Shown: positions 42,267 through 51,274, counted from the first letter of the stretch. The stretch: 64,000 nucleotides of DNA from JAEUJM01 sp044221555 (GCA_044221555.1 JBGAOY010000022.1:9187-73186); one strand, 5' to 3'. Numbers and translations: made by a program. The notes: generated from the letters alone by a model not told the origin.

Positions 42267-44582
42267 TCAGGCGTCGGCGGGGGAGACCTCGACCGGGATC
42301 CCGTTGACGACGGCGTTGTTGCTGAGCGGGTCGGTGAGGTGGCCCGGCGCCAGCAGGTTGTTGTTCACGCCGGGGTGCTCGCGGGCGACCGAGAGGCGGG
42401 TACCCGCCTTGTCGTGGCCCCAGCCGTGGGGGAGCGACACCACGCCGGGCATCATCTCGTCGCTCACCTCGACCGCCACCTCGACCTGGCCGGCCTCGGA
42501 GCCCACCACGGCCAGCTCGCCGTCGGCGACACCGGCGCGCGCCGCGTCGTCGGGGTGGATCAGCAGCGTGCAGCGGTCCTTGCCCTTCACCAGCACGTCG
42601 ACGTTGTGCATCCACGAGTTGTTCGAGCGCAGGTGCCGCCGCGAGGTGAGCACCAGTCCGGTCGACGGTCGGTCGATGCGCCCGGCCAGGCGATCCAGGT
42701 CGGCGGTGATGTAGGGCGGGGCCAACTCGATCTTCCCCGAGGGGATGTTCAACAACTCGCGCACACGGGGCACCAGCGGGCCCATGTCGATCCCGTGGGG
42801 GTTGTCGCGGAACGACTGCAGGCTCAGCCCGTCGGGCACCTCGCCGTAGCGGTCGCCGAACGGCCCGGTGCGGATCTGCAGATCGAGCAGGCGCTCGGGG
42901 CCGCCGTGGTCGTAGTGGGCCATCGTGGCCTCGGGGTCGACGCCCTGGAACTCGCACAGCGCGGCGAAGAAGCCGTCGTCGAGCATCGCCACGTCGATGT
43001 CGTCGGCGGGGAAGCCGGCGATCATGGCCGCGAGGCGGGTGAGGATCTCCCACTCGGCGGGACGGTCGTCGGCGGGAGGGAGCACCGGCGGCGAGTAGTT
43101 GCCGATGCTGGACGCGGCCCACATCGTGATCAGGTCGTCGAAGTGGGGCTGCTCGAGCGCGGAGAGACCGGGGAGGATGACGTCGGCGTGCCGGGTGGTC
43201 TCGTTCACCCAGTTGTCCACGCAGATCATGGCCTCGAGCTCGGGCAGGGCCTCGTCCAGGCGCCCGGCGTCGGGTGCGCTGATGACCGGGTTGCCGGCGA
43301 TCGTGACCAGCGCCCGCACCTGGCCCTCGCCAGGCGTCACGATCTCCTCGGCCAGGCACGACAGCGGCACCTGGCCCAGCACCTCGGGCGTGCCCCGCAC
43401 CCGGCTGGACCAGCGGCCGAAGGTGACGCCGTCGGCGAAGTCGGGCAGGGGGAGCGAGTTCACGCCCCAGGCGACGGGATTGCCGAACATCAGCCCGCCC
43501 GGGGTGTCGAAGTTGCCCGTGAGCAGGTTGACCAGGTCGACGAGCCAGGAGGCGAGGGTGCCGAACTCCTGGTTGCAGGTGCCGATGCGCCCGTACACCG
43601 CGGCGGTGGGCGCGGCCGCCACCTCGCGGGCCATCCGGCGGATGGTGTCGGCGTCGATGCCGCAGGTGGCGGTCACCCGCTCGGGCGCCCAGTCGGCGGC
43701 GAGCGCCTCCACCTCGTCGAGGCCGTTCACCACGTCGGCCAGCCCACCCAGGTCGACCAGCCCCTCGGCGAAGAGCACGTGCACCATGGCGAGCAGGAGC
43801 GCGGCGTCGGTGCCCGGCACGATCGGCACCCACTCGTCGGCCACGTCGGCGGTGCCGGTGCGCCGGGGGTCGACCACCACGACCTTGCCGCCCCGCTGCT
43901 GGATGCGCTCGATCTCGCCCAGCACGTCCGGGCAGGCCAGCAGGCTGCCCTGGGAGGCCTGCGGGTTGCCGCCGAGCACCACCCAGTGGTGGGTGCGACG
44001 GATGTCGGGCGTCGGGATCCACCACATGTGGCCGTACATCAACATGGTCGACACGTTCTTCGGCCACTGGTCGACCGTGCCGGCCGAGTAGATCACGGGC
44101 AGGTCGGCCAGGCCCACGAACAGCCCCACGTAACGGCCCAGAGAGAAGTTGTGGGCGGTGGGGTTGCCGATGTAGGCCGTCACCCCCTGCTTGCCGTGGC
44201 GCTCGACGACCCCGCCGAGCAACTCACCGCAGCGGGCGAAGGCCTCGTCCCAACCGGCCTCGCGCAGCTCGCCGTCCCGGTCGCGGACGAGCGGCGTGCG
44301 CACGCGGTCGGGATCGTGGTGGAGGTGACCGAGGGTGGTGCCCTTGGGGCACAGGTACCCCTTGCTCCACACGTCGTCCCGATCGCCGCGGATGAGCGCC
44401 ACCTGCTGATCCTCGACGTGCACCTCGAGGCCGCACATGGCCTCACAGAGCGGACACGTGCGCAGATGGATCGTCCGTTCCCGCGCCTCTCCGCTCCTGG
44501 CTCCTTCGTCGCCGGGCCGCTGGGCCGCAGCTCCGCTCCTGGCTCCTTCGTCGCCGGGCCGCTGGGCCGCCGCTTCGCTCAT
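42267..44582 (-). CDS. Molybdopterin-dependent oxidoreductase with duplicated N-terminal peptide
   Basis: From ATG 44582 the protein is 771 residues of the DMSO reductase superfamily. TCPLCEAMCGL and YLCPKG give the 4Fe-4S cysteines, and VVLGGNPQASQGS, VVVDPRRTGTADV and TIAGNPVISAPDA are cofactor-binding segments. Ahead of the cluster lie two exact AAAQRPGDEGARSG units, coded by a 42-bp tandem repeat and absent from relatives I know. No partner subunit or twin-arginine signal is seen. Substrate unknown. A TetR gene lies 12 bases upstream on the same strand, so the two are likely co-transcribed. The frame is open to 45407, but that part is shadow. Confidence 0.85.
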   Translation of the reverse strand: MSEAAAQRPGDEGARSGAAAQRPGDEGARSGEARERTIHLRTCPLCEAMCGLEVHVEDQQVALIRGDRDDVWSKGYLCPKGTTLGHLHHDPDRVRTPLVRDRDGELREAGWDEAFARCGELLGGVVERHGKQGVTAYIGNPTAHNFSLGRYVGLFVGLADLPVIYSAGTVDQWPKNVSTMLMYGHMWWIPTPDIRRTHHWVVLGGNPQASQGSLLACPDVLGEIERIQQRGGKVVVVDPRRTGTADVADEWVPIVPGTDAALLLAMVHVLFAEGLVDLGGLADVVNGLDEVEALAADWAPERVTATCGIDADTIRRMAREVAAAPTAAVYGRIGTCNQEFGTLASWLVDLVNLLTGNFDTPGGLMFGNPVAWGVNSLPLPDFADGVTFGRWSSRVRGTPEVLGQVPLSCLAEEIVTPGEGQVRALVTIAGNPVISAPDAGRLDEALPELEAMICVDNWVNETTRHADVILPGLSALEQPHFDDLITMWAASSIGNYSPPVLPPADDRPAEWEILTRLAAMIAGFPADDIDVAMLDDGFFAALCEFQGVDPEATMAHYDHGGPERLLDLQIRTGPFGDRYGEVPDGLSLQSFRDNPHGIDMGPLVPRVRELLNIPSGKIELAPPYITADLDRLAGRIDRPSTGLVLTSRRHLRSNNSWMHNVDVLVKGKDRCTLLIHPDDAARAGVADGELAVVGSEAGQVEVAVEVSDEMMPGVVSLPHGWGHDKAGTRLSVAREHPGVNNNLLAPGHLTDPLSNNAVVNGIPVEVSPADA
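44489..44570 (-). repeat. 42-bp tandem repeat at the 5' end of the molybdopterin oxidoreductase gene
   Basis: Two copies (44489-44530 and 44531-44570), identical over 40 bases, begin CTCCGCTCCTGGCTCCTTCG on the plus strand. They encode AAAQRPGDEGARSG twice. The GGCTCCTTCGTCG core resembles GGCTCCTCCTTCGTCG in the 89-bp repeat at 41443. Confidence 0.75.
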
Positions 44583-44593
44583 GGCGGCGCAGC

Positions 44594-45220
44594 TTAGGCA
44601 GCGCCGGTCGGCCGGGCCGCCAGCGCCAACAGCGTGTCGAGGATGTGGTCGCGGGCCGGCAGCAGGGCGCCGCGCGACGAGGTGGCCAGGTCGGACCAGC
44701 CGTGCTCGGCCGCGAACAGCACGCGGGCGAAGCCGTCCCGGTCGACCGTCGGCGGTAGGACCCCGGTGTCGAGGCACCGCTGCACGATGCCCAGGAGCTC
44801 CTCGAAGGCCGGGTACGCCGCGTGGATGAGGCGCCGGCCCAGCTCGACGTTGTCGGGGTCGAGGGACTGGCCGCCGAACATGGCCCGGTAGACGCCCGGG
44901 TTGGCGCGGGCGAACGCCATGTACGCGTCGTGGCCGGCTCGCAGCTGCCCGAGCGGGTCGTCCACCGTGGCGGCGATGGCGCGCAGGGTGTCGGTGAAGG
45001 TGGCGAACCGGGTGGCCACGGCCTCGACGACGAGGGCGTCGCGGCTGGCGAAGTGCAGGTAGACGGCGTTGGGCGCGGCGCCGACGCGCGACGCGACCCC
45101 GCGCACGGTCACCGCGGCGGGGTCGCCGCCCTCGTCGAGCAGGGTGACCGCGGCGGCCAGCAGCTCGTCGCGCAGCAGCTCGCCCTGACCGCGGGCGTTC
45201 CGGCGTCGGGGGGTTGCCAA
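44594..45220 (-). CDS. TetR family transcriptional regulator
   Basis: The 208-residue protein has a TetR DNA-binding domain: VTVRGVASRVGAAPNAVYLHF is the helix-turn-helix, followed by the usual C-terminal ligand domain with YRAMFGG and AEHGWSDLA. It lies between the molybdopterin oxidoreductase, which it probably precedes in one operon, and the divergent carotenoid oxygenase. GTACA-type iterons just upstream of its start are its likely operator, so it may control both directions. Confidence 0.9.
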   Translation of the reverse strand: MATPRRRNARGQGELLRDELLAAAVTLLDEGGDPAAVTVRGVASRVGAAPNAVYLHFASRDALVVEAVATRFATFTDTLRAIAATVDDPLGQLRAGHDAYMAFARANPGVYRAMFGGQSLDPDNVELGRRLIHAAYPAFEELLGIVQRCLDTGVLPPTVDRDGFARVLFAAEHGWSDLATSSRGALLPARDHILDTLLALAARPTGAA

Positions 45221-45239
45221 CCGGGTTCGGCTCCTTTAC

Positions 45240-45286
45240 TGTACGCCGTACATGGACGCTGTACATGGACATCGTACACGTATAGC
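45240..45286. promoter_or_regulatory. GTACA iterons and dyads, likely TetR operator
   Basis: Three direct repeats begin GTACA at 45248, 45261 and 45274, each 13 bp apart; the first two extend to GTACATGGAC. TGTAC-GCC-GTACA at 45240-45252 is a perfect dyad, and TGTAC at 45260 pairs with GTACA at 45274. The block lies between the divergent TetR and carotenoid oxygenase starts. Confidence 0.65.
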
Positions 45287-45348
45287 GTGCCGGTGATGCG
45301 CCCTGGCCGTCACCGTAGGCCGGCACCGACCACGACAGGAGCACTCCC

Positions 45349-46743
45349 ATGACGCTGACCACCGCCGACCACTCCGGCGAGCCTTCCAGCTCGGGCCCGC
45401 CCCGCACCTACGTCGAGGGGCCCTTCGCCCCGGTCGCCGAGGAGCGCACGGCGTTCGACCTCCCGGTCACGGGCACCCTCCCGGCCGAGTTGACCGGGCG
45501 CTACGTGCGCAACGGGCCCAACCCGATCGACCCCGACCCGGCGACGCAGCACTGGTTCACCGGGGCGGGGATGGTGCACGGCGTGCGGCTCGACGAGGGT
45601 CGGGCGCACTGGTACCGCAACCGCTACGTGCGGACGGCCAACGTCACCGCGGCGCTCGGCGAGCCGGCCATCCCGTCCGCGCGCCAGGCCGAAGGGGTCA
45701 GCGGCTCGGTGAACACCAACGTCGTCGCGCTCGGCGGGCGCACGCTCGCGCTGGTCGAGGCCGGGTCGTCCCCCGTCGAGCTCTCCTACGAGCTCGACTC
45801 GGTGGCCTCGGTCGACCTCGACGGCACGTTGCCAGAGGCCTTCAGCGCCCATCCCCACCGCGACCCGCGCACCGGCCGGTGGCACGCGGTCACGTACTAC
45901 TGGCCCGAGGAGGCGGTGCGCCACGTGGTGGTCGGACCCGATGGGCGCGTGGAGCGCAACGTGGCGATCGACGTGGGTGAGCGGCTCATGGTGCACGACA
46001 CCGCGATCACGGCGTCGAGCGTGCTCCTCTTCGACTTCCCGGTCACCTTCGACCTCGAGGCGGCCATGTCGGGCGTCGCCGGGGTGCTGCCCTACTACTG
46101 GAACGACTCGCGCCCGGCCCGGGTGGGGGTGCTGGCGCTGGACGGCAGCGCCGACGAGGTGCGGTGGTGCTCGGTGCCCACGGGCTTCGTGTTCCACGCC
46201 TTCAACGCCTTCGACCGCGACGACGGGCGCATCGAGCTCGACGTCGTGCGCTGGCCCCGCGTGTTCGATCTCGACCGCCTGGGCCCGGGCGAGGCCTCAT
46301 CGAGGATCGAGCGATGGACGCTCGACCCCTCGACCGGCACCTCGTCGACCGCGGTCGTGGACGACCGCTCCGTCGAGTTCCCCCGCATCGACGAGCGCCG
46401 CACCGGCACCCACCATCGGTTCGGCTACGCGGTCTCCATGCCCCGCCCGGGGGCGGCGCACGCCCCCCTCCACCGGTTCGACCTCGACCGGCAGCTCGCC
46501 GAGTCGTACGACTTCGGCCCCACCTCGGCCGCGCAGGAGTTCGTGTTCGTTCCCCGTGAGGGCGGGACCGCCGAGGACGACGGCTGGTTGCTGGGGCTGG
46601 TCACCGATCGGGCGTCGGCCACCACCGACCTGGCCGTGCTGGCCGCCGACGACGTGGCGGGCGGCCCCGTGGCCCGGGTGCACCTGCCGGCCCGGGTGCC
46701 CGACGGCTTCCACGGCAACTGGCTGCCCGACGCCGAGGGCTGA
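45349..46743 (+). CDS. Carotenoid oxygenase family protein (RPE65/CCD type)
   Basis: The 464-residue protein has the seven-bladed propeller signatures: GRYVRNGPNPI near residue 51, and the four iron-binding histidines in SAHPHRD (168), MVHDTA (216), FHAFNAF (284) and the C-terminal FHGNWLP (455). These non-heme iron enzymes cleave double bonds in carotenoids, apocarotenoids or stilbenes with O2. The start ATG has AGGAG upstream. No carotenoid synthesis genes are nearby, so the substrate is open. The divergent TetR gene and the GTACA iterons indicate regulation. Confidence 0.92.
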   Translation: MTLTTADHSGEPSSSGPPRTYVEGPFAPVAEERTAFDLPVTGTLPAELTGRYVRNGPNPIDPDPATQHWFTGAGMVHGVRLDEGRAHWYRNRYVRTANVTAALGEPAIPSARQAEGVSGSVNTNVVALGGRTLALVEAGSSPVELSYELDSVASVDLDGTLPEAFSAHPHRDPRTGRWHAVTYYWPEEAVRHVVVGPDGRVERNVAIDVGERLMVHDTAITASSVLLFDFPVTFDLEAAMSGVAGVLPYYWNDSRPARVGVLALDGSADEVRWCSVPTGFVFHAFNAFDRDDGRIELDVVRWPRVFDLDRLGPGEASSRIERWTLDPSTGTSSTAVVDDRSVEFPRIDERRTGTHHRFGYAVSMPRPGAAHAPLHRFDLDRQLAESYDFGPTSAAQEFVFVPREGGTAEDDGWLLGLVTDRASATTDLAVLAADDVAGGPVARVHLPARVPDGFHGNWLPDAEG

Positions 46744-46816
46744 GCGGCGGTTGCGGCGCGAGGGGCGGCCTCAGCGGCGAGACTGGGGGTGACGCCACCC
46801 CACCGGGAGACCGCCC

Positions 46817-47086
46817 ATGTGCCGCAACATCACCACCCTCCGAGGCCTCGAGCCGGCCGCCACCGACGAGGAGATCGAGGCCGCCGCCCGGCAGTTCGTG
46901 CGCAAGATCAGCGGCATCCAGAAGCCGTCGGCCAAGGTCGAGGGGCGCTTCGAGCAGGCGGTGGCGGAGATCGCCCACATCTCCGCCCACCTGCTGGCCG
47001 ACCTGCCCCCCCGCAAGCAGCCACCGCCCACCGTGCCGCCGTTGCGGCGTCTCGCGGCCCAGCGCGAGGCGGCCGTCACCGGCTGA
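46817..47086 (+). CDS. DUF2277 family protein
   Basis: The 89-residue protein starts MCRNITTLRGLEPAATDEE, the family's conserved opening with Cys2. A helical stretch RQFVRKISG then leads to a Pro-rich tail. The family is small and widespread in actinobacteria and proteobacteria, with no proven role. GGGAGA precedes the ATG. It stands alone downstream of the carotenoid oxygenase and converges on the ANTAR gene. Confidence 0.88.
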   Translation: MCRNITTLRGLEPAATDEEIEAAARQFVRKISGIQKPSAKVEGRFEQAVAEIAHISAHLLADLPPRKQPPPTVPPLRRLAAQREAAVTG

Positions 47087-47101
47087 CCGCCTCCGTCCGC
47101 G

Positions 47102-47807
47102 TCAGACGGCCAGCCGACCGTCGATGATGTCGCGCGCCAGGTCGGACAGCCGGATGTTGTGGGCTCGGGCGTAGGACCGCAGCAGTGTGAACGCCTCATC
47201 GAGATCGAGGCCGCGGCGCTCGGCCACCATCCCCTTCGCCTGCTCGATCACCACCCGGCTGTTGAGCGCGTGGCTGAGCTGGTCGTTCAACAACTGAGCC
47301 TCGAGCGCGGCACGGTGCTGGAGGATGGCGATGGTCGCCACGTCGGCCAGGGCCTGCGCGGCGTCGATGTCGCTCGGGGACATCTCGCTGGGCTCGACGT
47401 GGAACAGCGTGAGCGCGCCGATCACCGTGCCGCGGAGCCGCATCGGCAACGCGTGGACCGAGTGGAACCCGGCCGCGATGGCCCCGGGCCCGAACGACGG
47501 CCACCGTTCGGCGGAGGCACCGAGGTCCTGGTTGACCACCGGCTCCCTCCGCGAGAAGCACTCGACGCCGGGGCCCCTCCTCCGCCGCCAGCTCCTGCAG
47601 TTCGAGCAGCCGGACGGTGTCGCTCGAGGACGCCATGACGCGCAGGCCGCCCTCCGGGCCGGCCAGCATCAGCGCGGCGGCCGCGGCCCCGAGCACTCCG
47701 ACGCAACGGTCGGTGAGGCGGGTGAGGAGCTCGATCACGTCGAAGTCGTCGACGAGCGTGTCGGCCAGCTCCACGAACGCCTGGGCCAGCAGCGTCTCGC
47801 GCACCAT
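47102..47807 (-). pseudogene. GAF-ANTAR regulator interrupted by a one-base frameshift
   Basis: The 5' part, from ATG 47807 with GAGGAGG just upstream, encodes the start of a GAF domain (LLAQAFVELADTLV to LQELAAEEGP). The remainder, in another frame, encodes the end of the GAF domain (VECFSRREPVVNQDL onward) and a full ANTAR RNA-binding domain (VVIEQAKGMVAERRG). Removing one C or G from the run GGGGCCCC at 47570-47577 joins them as EEGPGVECF, the normal GAF reading. This is either a true frameshift or a sequencing error. An upstream ATG at 47957 overlaps the previous stop and is an alternative start. Confidence 0.75.
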
Positions 47808-47953
47808 CGAGCCTCCTCTCCCGCGGTCGTCCGCCGGCGAGGCGCTCGGCGCCAACCGCAGCTGTGAGCCTACGCGCCCCGCGCCGGCCCTGTCGCTGTC
47901 CCTGTCGCTGTCGTCCTTGTGGCTTCCCATGTCCCTCGGTCCCTCGTCATCGG

Positions 47954-48688
47954 TCATCGCAGCAGGTCCTGCTCGCCACTGGGGGCGTCGAAGCGGAGTC
48001 GCCGCGCCACCACGTCGTGGGCCACCTCCTGCAGGGGTCGGTCGTTGCCGAACGCGTGCGCGCGCAGCCGGATGAGCGCACGGCCGACGGTGATGCCCAA
48101 CTGCGCCGCCACCATGCCGGAGGCCTGATGCACCACGTCCTGGAAGTCCGCAGCCGTCTCGAGCTCGGTCGCCAGGGCGCCGGGGGGTGCGTCGGCCTGG
48201 AGCACGAGGACCGACTGGGCGCACAGGTCCGCCAGCACGAGGGCATCGGCGTGCTGCTCGTCCGTGAGCGAACCTGGGCGGTCGCTGTACAGGTTGAGCG
48301 CCCCGAGTCGCACCGCGCCGACCTGGAGCGGGAAGCCGAAGACGGCCCGGACGCCGGCGTCGAGGGCCGGGCCGCTGAAGGCGAGCCAGCGGGGATGCTG
48401 TGGCTCCCGCAGGTCGGGTTCGGCGACCGGCCGATCCTGCTGGTACGCATCGACGCAGGGGCCCTCACCGAGGCCGTATTGGAGCTGTTCGATGAGATCG
48501 CTCACGCGGTTGGTGGTGCAGAGCGACCCTCTCGGGATGTCGCCCGACATCAACATGATGCCGGCACCCGTCATCGCGGTCACCTCGGCGCACACGGCGC
48601 ACAGGCGACCGGCGCCTGCTTCGGCGATGCCGCCGGCCAGGCGGTCGGCCAACGCCTGTCGGCGGCCCTCGTCACGGTGGCTGCTCAC
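47954..48688 (-). CDS. GAF and ANTAR domain transcription antiterminator
   Basis: The 244-residue protein has a GAF domain (about residues 25-160), with YGLGEGPCVDAYQQDRPV as its core. A C-terminal ANTAR domain follows (FQDVVHQASGMVAAQLG to ARRLRFD), which binds paired hairpins in nascent RNA to prevent termination. The GTG start overlaps the STAS stop as GTGA, and its own stop overlaps the possible ATG of the next GAF-ANTAR gene, so the three are coupled. The GAF ligand is unknown. Confidence 0.88.
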   Translation of the reverse strand: MSSHRDEGRRQALADRLAGGIAEAGAGRLCAVCAEVTAMTGAGIMLMSGDIPRGSLCTTNRVSDLIEQLQYGLGEGPCVDAYQQDRPVAEPDLREPQHPRWLAFSGPALDAGVRAVFGFPLQVGAVRLGALNLYSDRPGSLTDEQHADALVLADLCAQSVLVLQADAPPGALATELETAADFQDVVHQASGMVAAQLGITVGRALIRLRAHAFGNDRPLQEVAHDVVARRLRFDAPSGEQDLLR

Positions 48689-49206
48689 CGGTCGACGCGA
48701 CGGCGACGGTCGTCCACGCCGATGGTGGGCGCGGCGTGATCATCCGGGCGCGCCTCGGCGTCGACCACGAGGCGGCCACGGACCGGCACCTCCACGCCGC
48801 TCCTCAACGCGCCGGCCGCACCGAACGGTGGCGCGGCGGCCGACACGAGCGGAATGGCCTCGAGCAGGCGTTCGAGCCGGAAGACCTCGATGAGGCGCTG
48901 CGCGGCCGGTGACGGGGCGCGCAACTCCAGCGCACGCCCCTGCGCCTGCAGGGTGCGGCGCGTCCGGAGGAGGATGCCGAGCGTCGCCGCGCCCATGAAC
49001 GTCACCTCGCTGAGATCGACGACCACGTCGGCCTTGTCGAGCCGGGTGGCTCGTCCGGCGGCCGCGTTCACCATCGTGGTGGTGGACACGTCGTGGTCCC
49101 CACCGAGCCACACGACCGTGCGACGGGCCCGACGCCCCACGCTGGCGGTGGCCACCGCCGACGTCGCCACGGTGGAACGGGGGGTGCGAGACTCGAGTCG
49201 GGCCAT
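48685..49206 (-). CDS. STAS domain protein (anti-sigma factor antagonist-like)
   Basis: From ATG 49206 with AGGAG upstream the protein is 173 residues. The STAS core is VVVDLSEVTFMGAATLGILLRTRR; the usual phosphoserine position of SpoIIAA-like antagonists (D-S) is here F-M-G-A, so classical switching by phosphorylation is doubtful. An Ala/Arg-rich leader and an acidic/basic tail flank the domain. It is the first gene of a coupled trio with two GAF-ANTAR genes, and so probably part of a stress-signalling route. Confidence 0.82.
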   Translation of the reverse strand: MARLESRTPRSTVATSAVATASVGRRARRTVVWLGGDHDVSTTTMVNAAAGRATRLDKADVVVDLSEVTFMGAATLGILLRTRRTLQAQGRALELRAPSPAAQRLIEVFRLERLLEAIPLVSAAAPPFGAAGALRSGVEVPVRGRLVVDAEARPDDHAAPTIGVDDRRRRVDR

Positions 49207-49363
49207 GGTGTGCTCCTGGTTCAGGCACTGCAGATGTGCGCTACCAGGGTCCGGAGCACCGCTCCCGGGCGACCGCAGTGGCCGACCCCACACGTTGGGT
49301 TCTTCGTCGTGCTACCTGCACGCTACACCCTCGCCGGTCCGAATGGAGACGAGCGACATTCGC

Positions 49364-49379
49364 GGAACGGTGGCGTTCC
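49364..49379. promoter_or_regulatory. Perfect inverted repeat in the STAS/GGDEF intergenic region
   Basis: GGAACG-GTGG-CGTTCC is a perfect 6-bp dyad with a 4-bp centre. It lies in the 266-base space between the divergent STAS and PAS-GGDEF-EAL genes. An operator or sigma-factor site is possible. I see no other gene in this gap. Confidence 0.4.
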
Positions 49380-49472
49380 GGTGGCTGGGCGGTGATACTG
49401 ATCTCACTATTCGAACTGCGCGTTGCCCCAGACCCCGGTGGCGCTCCTCCGTAGACGATGGGGAGCAACGAC

Positions 49473-51191
49473 ATGGGGCTGATCGCGGGCTCGTGGGTGC
49501 AGGAGCGCCTGCCGAGCGAGGTGGCCGAGCAGTCGCCCGACCTCCACATCGTGGCAACGCTCGACGGGGTCCTGCGCTACGTCTCGGCGGAGAGCGCCGC
49601 CCTCTTCGGTTGGGCGCCCGCCGACCTGGTCGGCCGGCATCAGGGCTCGGTGGTCCACCGCGACGACGTGGCCCAGATGGCGCTCGAGCGATTGACCGAC
49701 AGCCCGGGCTCGATCACCACAGTCCTTCGCGTCCGGTGTGCCGACGGCAGGTACCGCTGGGTCGAGGCGCTCTCCCGCCGGGTGGACCTCGCCGGGGAGG
49801 CGGCGGTGCTGACCGCCATCCGCGACATCGGGGACCGACGAGAGACCGAGCTCGACCTCCAGCGCCAGGCATCGACCGATCCGCTCACCGGGGTGGCCAA
49901 TCGTGCGGTGTTCATGGACCGCCTCCAGCAGGCACTGCGCCGCCTCGACCGGCACGAGGGCCTGGTGGCGGTGCTGTACCTCGATCTGGATCGCTTCAAG
50001 CAGATCAACGACTCGGTCGGGCACCTCGTCGGTGACGCCGTGCTGTTGCAGATGGCCGAGCGGCTGAGGACGATCCTGCGCCCGCAGGACACCCTGGCCC
50101 GCCTGGGCGGCGACGAGTTCGCCGTGGTGGTCGAGGACATGGCCCTGTCCGAGGAGGCGGTGACGCTCGGCGAGCGCATCACCGAGGCCGGCCGTGTGCC
50201 GTTCGTGGTGAACGGCGAGCAGTTCATCTGCACGACGAGTGTGGGCATCGCGGTCACGCCCCACGGTCAGCGGAGCGCGGAAGGGCTGCTGCAGGAGGCG
50301 GACCTGGCCCTCTATCGCGCCAAGGACGTGGGCCGCGACCGGGCCGAGGTGTTCGACGAGCACCTCCGGACGCGGGCCATCGGCCGGCTCGGGACCGAGC
50401 GCATGCTGCGCCGCGCCATCGACGAGGACCGCCTGCGCGTGCACTACCAGCCCATCATCGACGTGCGCACCGGCGCGACGGTCGCCGCCGAGGCACTCGT
50501 GCGGGTGTGGGACGGCGACGACGACCGGCTCATCAGCGCCGAGGTCTTCATCGAGGTGGCCGAGGACACGGGCCTGCTGGCGGGCATGGACGACTGGGTG
50601 CTGCGTCAGGTGATCGTGCAGGCCGGGGTGTGGGCCCGGATGTTCGGTCCGCGGGGCATCTCGGACATCGCGGTCAACCTCACGTCCCGCCACCTGGCGG
50701 ACCCAGTGTTCGCGGGCTCGCTGATCGACCAGTTGCTCACCGCCGGCCTCGCCACCGACGTCTTGCAGATCGAGGTGACCGAACGGGTCCTGATGGAGGC
50801 CTCGAACTCGGCGATGTCCGGATTGAAGGCGTTGCGCGACGCCGGGGTGAAGGTGGGGCTCGACGACTTCGGCACGGGGTACTCGTCGCTCTCCTACCTG
50901 CGCATGTTCCCGCTCGACTTCGTGAAGATCGACCGCTCGTTCATCAAGGAGATCACGGTCGGCTCACCCGAGGCCGCCATCGTCGAGTCCATCATCGACC
51001 TCTCCCACGCACTGGGCATGGCGGTGGTGGCCGAAGGCGTCGAGACGCAGGGTCAACTCGAGCATCTGACGGCGCTCGGGTGCGACCGCGCCCAGGGGTT
51101 CCTGTTCGCCCCGGCGGGGCCGGCCGAGATGGTGGAGGCCCGGGTCGCCCATCTCCGAGGGCCGACGCTGGCCGCGGAGTCGACGCGCTGA
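49473..51191 (+). CDS. PAS-GGDEF-EAL cyclic-di-GMP protein
   Basis: This protein has 572 residues from ATG 49473, which has GGGGAG seven bases upstream (ATG 49458 is possible but has no such site). A PAS domain fills about residues 15-130. GGDEF is intact near residue 212, with the DLDRFKQINDSVGH motif before it, so the cyclase may be active. The EAL domain begins near residue 340 with AEALVRVWD and keeps DDFGTGYSSLSYLR, so the phosphodiesterase may also be active. It would make or break c-di-GMP in response to a PAS signal. There are no membrane helices. Confidence 0.92.
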   Translation: MGLIAGSWVQERLPSEVAEQSPDLHIVATLDGVLRYVSAESAALFGWAPADLVGRHQGSVVHRDDVAQMALERLTDSPGSITTVLRVRCADGRYRWVEALSRRVDLAGEAAVLTAIRDIGDRRETELDLQRQASTDPLTGVANRAVFMDRLQQALRRLDRHEGLVAVLYLDLDRFKQINDSVGHLVGDAVLLQMAERLRTILRPQDTLARLGGDEFAVVVEDMALSEEAVTLGERITEAGRVPFVVNGEQFICTTSVGIAVTPHGQRSAEGLLQEADLALYRAKDVGRDRAEVFDEHLRTRAIGRLGTERMLRRAIDEDRLRVHYQPIIDVRTGATVAAEALVRVWDGDDDRLISAEVFIEVAEDTGLLAGMDDWVLRQVIVQAGVWARMFGPRGISDIAVNLTSRHLADPVFAGSLIDQLLTAGLATDVLQIEVTERVLMEASNSAMSGLKALRDAGVKVGLDDFGTGYSSLSYLRMFPLDFVKIDRSFIKEITVGSPEAAIVESIIDLSHALGMAVVAEGVETQGQLEHLTALGCDRAQGFLFAPAGPAEMVEARVAHLRGPTLAAESTR

Positions 51192-51274
51192 CGCCGCGGT
51201 GATGCGGTGCCCCGCCTCGCACCTCGCGTCGGGTCACCGGCAGCGGCCCGCCGGTTGGCACCTAACCTGCGGGC

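Noticed and set aside
44583..45407. Upstream extension of the second molybdopterin oxidoreductase frame
   Set aside because: It overlaps the TetR gene in another frame and the carotenoid oxygenase start; translation is Arg/Ala-rich shadow.
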